Shown here piece by piece: positions 57,468 to 64,000 of a stretch of DNA of 64,000 nt; the stretch's first letter is position 1, and each line of letters starts with the position of its first letter. A model generated the notes under the pieces. It made no database searches, was not told the DNA's origin, and saw only the letters and a list, made by a program, of their open reading frames with translations. The stretch is from contig NZ_JARZAE010000004.1 of NCBI RefSeq assembly GCF_029892095.1, positions 1,054,001 through 1,118,000 of the forward strand, given 5' to 3'. The stretch comes from Kitasatospora sp. MAP12-44. Its GTDB lineage: Bacteria > Actinomycetota > Actinomycetes > Streptomycetales > Streptomycetaceae. Both the position numbers and the translations under genes were made by a program.

Positions 57468-57495
57468 GGGAGTGTTCCTTTCGGTCCGTGCGCCG

Positions 57496-57834
57496 TCAGT
57501 TGCCGCTGAGAGCCTTGAAGACAGGGTCCGAGGCGCCCCAGTTGCCGCCGATCAACCCGGCCTCCTCCTCGGCCTGGTTGAGGACCTGGTTGGCCGAGCC
57601 GGTGCTCTCCATCAGCTTCTCGAAGGCGTTCATGACCACCTTGTAGCGCGTGATCCAGTCCTCGATGTTCTGCTGGAACTTGCTGCTCGCGCCGGAGATG
57701 TAGCCGGCGTTGATCTCGGCGTTGATCCGCTCGACCGTCAGGGCGGAGGTCATCATCTCCGAGATCTTCGAGTCCAGCCCCTGCATGGCCTGCTGGATCG
57801 CCGCGTCGTCCTTGTTCAACACTGGTGTGGACAC
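57496..57834 (-). CDS. Esx/WXG100-like T7SS protein (112 aa)
   Basis: Helix 1 has AAIQQAMQGLDSKISEMMTSALTVERIN. The turn is AGYISGASSKFQQ (Ile-Ser-Gly replacing Trp-x-Gly), and helix 2 has IEDWITRYKVVMNAFEKLMESTGSANQVL. No signal peptide. It is the first of three esx-like genes after eccB; gaps of 28 and 35 bp separate the three, so they should share a transcript. Confidence 0.78.
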   Translation of the reverse strand: MSTPVLNKDDAAIQQAMQGLDSKISEMMTSALTVERINAEINAGYISGASSKFQQNIEDWITRYKVVMNAFEKLMESTGSANQVLNQAEEEAGLIGGNWGASDPVFKALSGN

Positions 57835-57921
57835 CGGTGCTCCCTCCTCGGTCCGCCGGGCCGCACGTCGCAGGCCCGTACTCGCGTCATCTGGTTCAAC
57901 GGGCCCGTCCGGCCGCCCGGT

Positions 57922-59367
57922 TCAGCCACAAGGGGCAGTTCCTGCGACCGCCGTCACCACCACGCCGCCGCTCGCCAGCGGCGCCGGGTCCAGGCTCGGG
58001 CCGGTGGGCAGCAGGGCGAGCAGGCCGTCGGGGACCGCCGCCGGGCTGACGGCCGCGTAGCCGAGCTGCTTCACCACCGCGGCCGAGGCCAGCGGGTACT
58101 TCACGCCGGCGTCGGTCACCAGGTAGTCGGTGCTGCCCGTCCCCGCGCCCGAGAGCGCGCGCACCAGCGCGCCGCCGCCGGGGTGCACCGCGATCCGGTC
58201 GGCGGTGGTGCAGGAGACGGACACCCCGGGCTGGGCGGCGGGCGGCTGGGCGGCCGACGCGGTGGCCGCGTCCAGCACGGTCACCGAGGCGGCCGGCGCG
58301 CCGGAGCCCACGTGCAGGTCGGCGCAGACGGCCTGGGCGGGCCCGGGTGCCAGCAGCGCGGGCGGCGCGGACGGCAGGGTGCTCGCGAAGCCGTTGCCGG
58401 GGGCGGTGTGCGCGGCGAGGTCGTCCGGGCCGATCGCGGCGGGCCCCGTCGCCGCGCCCGCATAGGCGTCGCGCTGGGTGCGCAGGTCGCCGCGCAACAG
58501 GGCGAACTGCGTGTCGGTGAGCGGCACCAGGCCGGCCTGGGTCAGCACGTAGTGCGCGCCGCCGGGGGCCTGGAAGAGCTGGCCGACCCGGCTCGGGCGG
58601 CCGGCCAGCACCGGGCCGGGCGCACCGCGCCCGGGGATGTCGGGGGAGGCCAGATCGGGGCCGGCGGGGAGCGAGTCGAGGAACCCGGCGGTGACCGCGA
58701 AGGGCGTGGTGCCGCCGTAGCCCAGCGCGTCCAGCGCGCCGTCCTTGGTGTCGGCGCGCAGCCGCTGCCCGTGCCAGAGCAGCTGCACCGAGCCGTCCGG
58801 CGCGCCGACCAGCAGGCCCTGGCCGGGGGCGAGCGCGCCGCCTTCCTGGCGCGGCCCGACCAGCAGGCTCAGGCTCGGCGCGAGGCCGCCGGCCGCCGTC
58901 GGCTGCAGCGTCCCGCAGGCCAGCCAGGCTCCGGCGCCCAGCCCGGCGGCGGGCGGCAGCCCGTCCGGCGCGCCGAGGATGCCGACCGGCCCGCCGCGCG
59001 GCGCCCCGGACAGCGAAGCCTGGCCGACCTGGTCGACCGTCAGCTGATCGCCCGCCAGCAGCTTGGCGCTGGTCTCGTTCAGCACGGGGTGCAGCAGGCC
59101 GCCCGCGTAGAGGAAGCGCGCACCGGTCTCGTTGACCACCACCAGCGTGCCGGACTTGGCCCAACCGGTGTTGCCGCCGGGCTTCATCACCCCGTAGACG
59201 GTGGTCCCCAGGCCGATCAGCACCGCCAGCGCGAGCCCGGTCAGCGCGCCGCGGGTGGTGCGGCTGGTGGGGGTGTCCGGCGCGTCGGGCTCGGCCCGCA
59301 GCATGCCGGAGGCGAGCCTGCTCATCACGAACAGGTGCGCCTGCACCTGGTCGCGTCGGGACTGCAT
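57922..59367 (-). CDS. eccB: EccB, T7SS core component (481 aa)
   Basis: EccB is a single-pass membrane protein with a large extracytoplasmic ring domain. It starts SRRDQVQAHLFVMSRL, the family N terminus. One membrane helix follows at about 39-60 (GALTGLALAVLIGLGTTVYGV), then the periplasmic-side repeats (GTLVVVNETGARFLYAGG, LLAGDQLTVDQVGQASL, GAHYVLTQAGLVPLTDTQFALL). Cys residues occur late in the domain and probably form disulfides. Length is normal. It lies between eccD and the esx-like genes. Confidence 0.95.
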   Translation of the reverse strand: MQSRRDQVQAHLFVMSRLASGMLRAEPDAPDTPTSRTTRGALTGLALAVLIGLGTTVYGVMKPGGNTGWAKSGTLVVVNETGARFLYAGGLLHPVLNETSAKLLAGDQLTVDQVGQASLSGAPRGGPVGILGAPDGLPPAAGLGAGAWLACGTLQPTAAGGLAPSLSLLVGPRQEGGALAPGQGLLVGAPDGSVQLLWHGQRLRADTKDGALDALGYGGTTPFAVTAGFLDSLPAGPDLASPDIPGRGAPGPVLAGRPSRVGQLFQAPGGAHYVLTQAGLVPLTDTQFALLRGDLRTQRDAYAGAATGPAAIGPDDLAAHTAPGNGFASTLPSAPPALLAPGPAQAVCADLHVGSGAPAASVTVLDAATASAAQPPAAQPGVSVSCTTADRIAVHPGGGALVRALSGAGTGSTDYLVTDAGVKYPLASAAVVKQLGYAAVSPAAVPDGLLALLPTGPSLDPAPLASGGVVVTAVAGTAPCG

Positions 59368-59420
59368 CCGGTTTCCTCCTGGTCATCGAACTGGTCGTAG
59401 AGAGTTCGGTCGGGGCGTGC

Positions 59421-60803
59421 TCAGCCGTTCATGGCGCGCAGCATGTGGTAAACGCCGAGCACCAGCAGGCTCAGCGGCAGCAGGGTGACCGCGGTCAGCG
59501 TGTGCAGCAGGTCGGCGGCCCGTCCCCAGTACGGCAGCAGCCGGCGCCCGGGCACGGTCCAGGCAACCACCAGCAGCGCCGTCGCCACCGCGAGCAGCCC
59601 GGCCAGCACCAGCAGCCGCCCGCCGGTGGACGCGCCGAGCGTCAGCCGGGCGGTCAGCAGCGCCAGCCCGTACGCGCCGGGCAGCAGCACCGCGAGCCGC
59701 TGCGTGATGCTGCCGATCGCCCGGCTGTGCAGCAGGAGCAGCACGCCGAGCGCCGCGGACAGCGCGCCCGGCGCCCACCCCGGGCCGAAGGCGAGCAGCG
59801 TGAGGCAGCCCGCGCAGGCCGCCCCGACCGTCAGGTAGAACGCGGTCAGGTAGTCGTCGGCCAACCGGCTGCGCTCCAGGACGCCGGTCGCCTCGAAGGG
59901 CTCGATGCCCTCCTGCAGTTCGTCGGCGTTGCGCGGCAGCGCGGGCAGCCGCAGACCCGACAGCCGGAAGGCCAGCGACGGGACGAACGCGCCGAACAGC
60001 ACCACGACCACCGCCACCAGCGCCGCCGCCTGCTCCGGCGACTGCCCCGTCAGCGCGAGCACCCCGGCCAGCACGCCCAGCAGCGCCAGCAGCACCAGCG
60101 CCAGGAAGAGCGGCGCCGAGCAGGCCACCGCCGCCAGCCCGAGCACCGCCGCGCCCGCCGCCGCCGAGGACCCCGCGAGCAGCCGCGCCCCCGTCAGCTC
60201 GTCGCCCGCCGGACCGGACGGCAGCAGCACGCCCGCCAGCGCCAGGTACGGGACGGCGGCCGCGGCCAGCGCCGTGCCGACCCCGGCGTCGGCCATCGCG
60301 CGCGAGGCGCTGGCCGCACCGAGCAGCAGCAGCAGACCGGTGACGGCGGCCGCCGCCTCGCGCAGCTGCTGGGAGCCGGGCAGCGCGAGCAGCAGGACGC
60401 CGCCGAGCAGCGCGACCAGGCCGAGACCGACGGCCAGGTGGTGCGTCAGCAGCGGCCGCCAGGAGTCGCCGCGCTCCTGCATGCCGGTGGCGACGCCGTC
60501 CACCAGGTCGTCGAAGTGCACCGGCGGCAACGCGGCCCGGCGCGGGCGAAGGTAGAGCTCGTCGCCGTCGTGCAGGCCGAGCACCTCGGCGGTGAGCTCC
60601 TCGTCCAGCGGGTCGCCGCCGAGGTTCTGCAGCACCCAGCCGCCGTGGTCCAGGCCCTGCTCATCCAGCTCGGGACCGGCGTAGCCGATCACGGCGGGCA
60701 GCAGGTCGGCCAGCGGTACATCGGCCGGGACGGCCAACTCGAAGGCCGAGCCAGGTGCCTGGAACCTCAGGCGGCACAACCCCGCGACGGCACTGGTGTG
60801 CAC
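59421..60803 (-). CDS. eccD: EccD, T7SS membrane channel component (460 aa)
   Basis: The N-terminal about 95 residues are the ubiquitin-like domain of EccD (FELAVPADVPLADLLPAVIGY, and WVLQNLGGDPLDEELTAEVLGLHDGDELYLRPR). After it come about 11 hydrophobic membrane helices, from LAVGLGLVALLGGVLLLALPG to LTAVTLLPLSLLVLGVYHMLRA. EccD dimers form most of the inner-membrane pore. The start is GTG 60803 with GAGGA close by. First gene of the minus-strand T7SS operon, divergent from eccC. Confidence 0.95.
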   Translation of the reverse strand: MHTSAVAGLCRLRFQAPGSAFELAVPADVPLADLLPAVIGYAGPELDEQGLDHGGWVLQNLGGDPLDEELTAEVLGLHDGDELYLRPRRAALPPVHFDDLVDGVATGMQERGDSWRPLLTHHLAVGLGLVALLGGVLLLALPGSQQLREAAAAVTGLLLLLGAASASRAMADAGVGTALAAAAVPYLALAGVLLPSGPAGDELTGARLLAGSSAAAGAAVLGLAAVACSAPLFLALVLLALLGVLAGVLALTGQSPEQAAALVAVVVVLFGAFVPSLAFRLSGLRLPALPRNADELQEGIEPFEATGVLERSRLADDYLTAFYLTVGAACAGCLTLLAFGPGWAPGALSAALGVLLLLHSRAIGSITQRLAVLLPGAYGLALLTARLTLGASTGGRLLVLAGLLAVATALLVVAWTVPGRRLLPYWGRAADLLHTLTAVTLLPLSLLVLGVYHMLRAMNG

Positions 60804-60980
60804 GCGTCCTCACTCTCCCGCTGCTGATCCGGTGGTGGGGTGCCGGCGCACCCCACCCGGCTGAACGGGCGCGGTGGCGAATTGAGTTCACCGGTCGGCC
60901 GGTGAACCCCGCGCGCCCGCCGAACCGTCCTCCGAGGGGGCGGCAGTCCCCAGCTGTGTCGTGAGGTGAGGAGCCTTCAG
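60804..60980. promoter_or_regulatory. Divergent promoter region eccD/eccC
   Basis: A 177-bp gap between the divergent eccD and eccC starts, which must contain promoters for both. I see no strong palindrome in it. Sequence directly before eccC contains GAGGTGAGGAG, a good ribosome binding site. Confidence 0.5.
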
Positions 60981-63900
60981 TTGAGCGTGGTCCTGGTCAA
61001 CCGCACGCCCCGGCGCCCCGGGCCGGAAATGCCGGACGGGGAGATGCAGTTGCAGGAGCCGCCCGTCCTGCCGGAATCGCAGAGCGGCATGTCCAGCATG
61101 GTCAGCATGGCGCCGATGGCGCTGGGCTCACTGTCGATGGTCTTCATGTTCCTGCGTCCGAGCGGCCAGGGCGGCGGCGCGATGACGTACATCGGCGGCG
61201 GCATGATGGCACTGTCGGCGGTGGGCATGCTGCTCACCTCGTTGATCCGCGGCTCCAGCGACCGCAAGCAGCAGGTGCGCGCCGAGCGCCGGGACTACCT
61301 GCGCTACCTCTCCCAGATGCGCAAGCAGGCCCGCAAGACCATCGTCGGCCAGCAGGAGGCGCTGGCCTGGCGGCACCCGGCCCCCGGCGAGCTGTGGACG
61401 CTGGTGCGCACCTCGCGGCTGTGGGAGCGGCGCGCGGCGCACCCCGACTTCAGCGACGTCCGGATCGGGCTCGGCCAGCAGCGCATCGCCACCAAGCTGG
61501 CGCCGATGTCCACCAAGCCGGTGGAGGACCTGGAGCCGCTCTGCGCGCACGCGCTGCGCCGCTTCATCCACGCCTACGGCACGCTCGACGACCAGCCGAT
61601 CGCGATCCACCTGCGCGGCTTCGCCCACCTGCTGGTGCGTTCGGAGGACGACCCCGAGCAGGCCCGTTCGCTGGTCCGCTCGGTGCTCGCGGGGCTGGCC
61701 CTGCTGCACGCCCCGGACGAACTGCGGATCGCCGTGGTGACCGACGGCCCGCGCCGGGCCTCCTGGGAGTGGGCGAAGTGGCTGCCGCACGCCCTGCACC
61801 CGACCGAGACGGACGGCGCGGGCGCGCTGCGCCTGGTGGCGAGCACGCTGGCGCAGGCCGAGCAGCTGCTCGGTGAGGAGTTCGCCGCCCGTCCGCCGTA
61901 CGAGCGGGACACCGTCCCGGGCCGCGACGAGCCGTTCACCGTGATCGTGCTGGACGGCCCTCCCGCGTCGGGCATCGGGCGCCCCGCGCAGGCCGGCTAC
62001 CGCAACGCGATCCTGATCGACCTCGGCGAGGCGCTGGAGTGGAAGGCGTCCCGGGTCACCCTGCGGCTGCGGATCGCGGACGGGCGGCTGGCGATGGTCG
62101 GCGCCGACCGCAACCGCAAGGACGAGTTCACCGACCTCGGCCGGCCCGACCAGCTCGCGCTGCCGGCCGCGACCCGGCTGGCCGCGCTGATGGCGCCCTA
62201 CCGGATCGGCGACTCGGCGGACGCCGGCGAGCCGCTGGCCACCGACTTCGACCTGACCGCCCTGCTGGGCATCCGCGACCTGCGCCAGCACGACGTGGCG
62301 CAGCACTGGGCGCAGCGGACCCAGCACAACAAGCTGCGGGTGCCGCTGGGCCTGGGCGCCGACGGCAAGCCGGTGGACCTGGACATCAAGGAGTCCGCGC
62401 AGGGCGGCATGGGCCCGCACGGCATGCTGATCGGCGCCACCGGCTCGGGCAAGTCCGAGCTGCTGCGGACCCTGGTGCTGGCGCTGGCGATCACGCACTC
62501 CTCCGAGGTGCTGAACTTCGTCCTGGTCGACTTCAAGGGCGGCGCGACCTTCCTCGGCCTGGACGCGCTGCCGCACACCTCGGCGGTGATCACCAACCTG
62601 GCCGACGAGGCCTCCCTGGTGGACCGGATGCGCGACACCCTGCACGGTGAGCTGGTGCGCCGCCAGGAGCTGCTGCGCTCGGCCGGCAACTACTCCTCGC
62701 TCCTGGAGTACGAGAGCGCACGAGCCGCCGGCACGGCGCTCGACCCACTGCCGACACTCTTCGTGGTGGTCGACGAGTTCAGCGAACTGCTGGCCGCACA
62801 CCGGGACTTCATGGAGCTGTTCATCATGATCGGCCGACTCGGCCGCTCCCTCGGGGTGCATCTGCTGCTCGCCTCGCAGCGGTTGGACGAGGGCCGGATG
62901 AACGCCCTGGAGTCGCACCTGTCCTACCGGATCGGCCTGCGCACCTTCTCCGCCATGGAGAGCCGCGGCGTGCTCGGCGTGCCGGACGCCTACCAGCTGC
63001 CCTCGCAGCCCGGCAACGGCTTCCTGCGCAGCGACACCTCCACCCTGACCCGCTTCAAGGCCGCCTACGTCTCCGGCCCCTACCGCCCGCGCCGCCGCCC
63101 GGCCCAGCAGGCGGCGATCGCCGGCCAGGTCGTCGCGTACGGCACCGAGTACGTGCTGCCCCGGCACCGTCCGCTCATCGAGGAGGTGGAGCCGGCCGTC
63201 GAGGAGAGCGGCTCGCTGCTGGAGATCGCGGCGAGCAAGCTCTACGACGCGGGCCCGCCGGCCTACCGGGTCTGGCTCCCGCCGCTGGGGGTGCCGCCCA
63301 CGCTGGACGAGCTGCTGCCGCCGCTCGCCCCGCACCCCGAGCGCGGCCTGACCACCGAGGGCGCCGGGCGCGGCACCCTCACCGTCCCGGTCGGCCTGAT
63401 CGACCGGCCCTTCCACCAGCTGCGCGACCTGATGGTGGCCGACCTCTCGGCGGCCGGCGGCCACGTCGGCATCGCCGGCGGTCCGCAGAGCGGCAAGAGC
63501 ACCCTGCTGCGCACCCTGATCACCGGGCTTGCGCTCACCCACACCCCGCGCGAAGTCCAGTTCTACTGCCTGGACTTCGGCGGCGGCGCGCTCTCCTCGC
63601 TGCGCGGCCTGCCGCACATGGGCGGCATCACCGGGCGGCACGACCCCGAGCGGGTGCTGCGGACCGTCGCCGAGATCAACGGCATCCTGAACCGGCGCGA
63701 GCAGCGCTTCGCCGAGCTGGGCATCGACTCGATCGACTCCTTCCGGCGTCAGCGGGCAGCCGGCGAGCTCACCGACGACCCGCACGGTGACGTCTTCCTG
63801 GTGATCGACGGCTGGAACACCATCCGCCAGGAGTTCACCGACCTCGCGCCGGTGCTGACCCTGATCGCCCAGCGCGGCCTCAACTACGGCATCCACCTGA

Positions 63901-64000
63901 TCGTCGGCACGACGCGTTGGGGCGAGATCACCGGCGCGCTGCGCGACCTGCTCGGCACCCGCTTCGAACTGCGGCTGGGCGACCCGGTCGACTCCGTCAT
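60981..64000 (+). CDS. eccC: EccC, T7SS motor ATPase (partial, runs past window end)
   Basis: EccC is the FtsK/SpoIIIE-type ATPase that binds Esx substrates and drives export. The N-terminal two membrane helices are near residues 40-80 (APMALGSLSMVFMFL, GGGMMALSAVGMLLTSLI). The first in-window ATPase has Walker A GATGSGKSELLR near 485 and FVLVDFKGGATFLGL, LFVVVDEFSELL and LLLASQRLDEGRMN. The second has GGPQSGKSTLLRTLI near 833 and FLVIDGWNTIRQEF. The N-terminal domain-of-unknown-function part with a degenerate P-loop (VVTDGPRRASWEW) precedes these. The start is TTG 60981 with GGAG 7 bases upstream. The end is outside the window. Opposite in direction to eccD. Confidence 0.97.
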   Translation, partial: MSVVLVNRTPRRPGPEMPDGEMQLQEPPVLPESQSGMSSMVSMAPMALGSLSMVFMFLRPSGQGGGAMTYIGGGMMALSAVGMLLTSLIRGSSDRKQQVRAERRDYLRYLSQMRKQARKTIVGQQEALAWRHPAPGELWTLVRTSRLWERRAAHPDFSDVRIGLGQQRIATKLAPMSTKPVEDLEPLCAHALRRFIHAYGTLDDQPIAIHLRGFAHLLVRSEDDPEQARSLVRSVLAGLALLHAPDELRIAVVTDGPRRASWEWAKWLPHALHPTETDGAGALRLVASTLAQAEQLLGEEFAARPPYERDTVPGRDEPFTVIVLDGPPASGIGRPAQAGYRNAILIDLGEALEWKASRVTLRLRIADGRLAMVGADRNRKDEFTDLGRPDQLALPAATRLAALMAPYRIGDSADAGEPLATDFDLTALLGIRDLRQHDVAQHWAQRTQHNKLRVPLGLGADGKPVDLDIKESAQGGMGPHGMLIGATGSGKSELLRTLVLALAITHSSEVLNFVLVDFKGGATFLGLDALPHTSAVITNLADEASLVDRMRDTLHGELVRRQELLRSAGNYSSLLEYESARAAGTALDPLPTLFVVVDEFSELLAAHRDFMELFIMIGRLGRSLGVHLLLASQRLDEGRMNALESHLSYRIGLRTFSAMESRGVLGVPDAYQLPSQPGNGFLRSDTSTLTRFKAAYVSGPYRPRRRPAQQAAIAGQVVAYGTEYVLPRHRPLIEEVEPAVEESGSLLEIAASKLYDAGPPAYRVWLPPLGVPPTLDELLPPLAPHPERGLTTEGAGRGTLTVPVGLIDRPFHQLRDLMVADLSAAGGHVGIAGGPQSGKSTLLRTLITGLALTHTPREVQFYCLDFGGGALSSLRGLPHMGGITGRHDPERVLRTVAEINGILNRREQRFAELGIDSIDSFRRQRAAGELTDDPHGDVFLVIDGWNTIRQEFTDLAPVLTLIAQRGLNYGIHLIVGTTRWGEITGALRDLLGTRFELRLGDPVDSV

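Noticed and set aside
1..64000. tRNA, rRNA or replication origin
   Set aside because: I looked for tRNA-like cloverleaf and rRNA stretches and saw none; a covariance-model scan would be needed to exclude small RNAs.

Overview
The window is high-GC actinomycete DNA, most likely from Streptomyces or a close relative such as Kitasatospora. Pointers are the codon bias towards G/C in third positions, a mycobacterium-like type VII secretion (T7SS/ESX) locus, SARP and LuxR regulators, Ku plus a LigD-type polymerase, a TTA leucine codon in a regulator, and an NRPS/MbtH pair. I identified everything by reading motifs; no database search was possible.

Layout. 1-5562 (minus): the 5' end of an NRPS operon, MbtH then a C-A-T-E module then a second NRPS starting with a condensation domain. 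5563-6400: regulatory and gene-poor sequence. 6305-7000: a decayed IS5-type transposase beside a long inverted repeat. 7156-9089: a small secreted CxxC peptide gene and a 108-aa companion, divergent from a LuxR-type regulator whose last sense codon is TTA. 9126-11366: a lipoprotein, an I36-type protease inhibitor and an odd Cys-containing gene with NTI repeats. 11350-23864: mostly chromosomal housekeeping and accessory genes (bactofilin-like membrane protein, RluA-type pseudouridine synthase, DUF4389, acetyltransferases, PHP hydrolase, NHEJ polymerase and Ku, DUF4190, SARP regulator, ECF sigma).

23445-64000 is a T7SS locus. On the minus strand, from upstream to downstream, come eccD, eccB, three small Esx-like genes, an AAWKG-type substrate, a YbaB-family gene, a fourth Esx-like gene and a giant 19.7-kb gene. 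eccC runs divergently on the plus strand and leaves the window. After a short insertion of unrelated plus-strand genes (GNAT, HAD) and an FhuF-like gene, the accessory T7SS genes follow: a 153-aa protein, a golvesin-like membrane protein, a beta-helix/double-AAA EccA-like ATPase and a mycosin.

The outstanding feature is the 6,565-residue protein at 33898-53595. It has a T7SS-type N terminus and carries, in order: a C80/CHAT-like His-Cys domain (the 'lonely Cys' type), an OTU-like cysteine protease domain, six divergent repeats of about 240-290 residues, a Thr-Asp repeat, a metzincin motif, a GT-A glycosyltransferase-like domain with DxD, a second OTU-like domain, a second metzincin motif and a decayed third copy, a papain-like (Tox-PL) domain, and a C-terminal deaminase-like toxin domain. 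This looks like a Gram-positive, T7SS-linked counterpart of MARTX multi-effector toxins. No cognate immunity gene is visible beside it. The mycosin in the same locus lacks the usual catalytic Asp.
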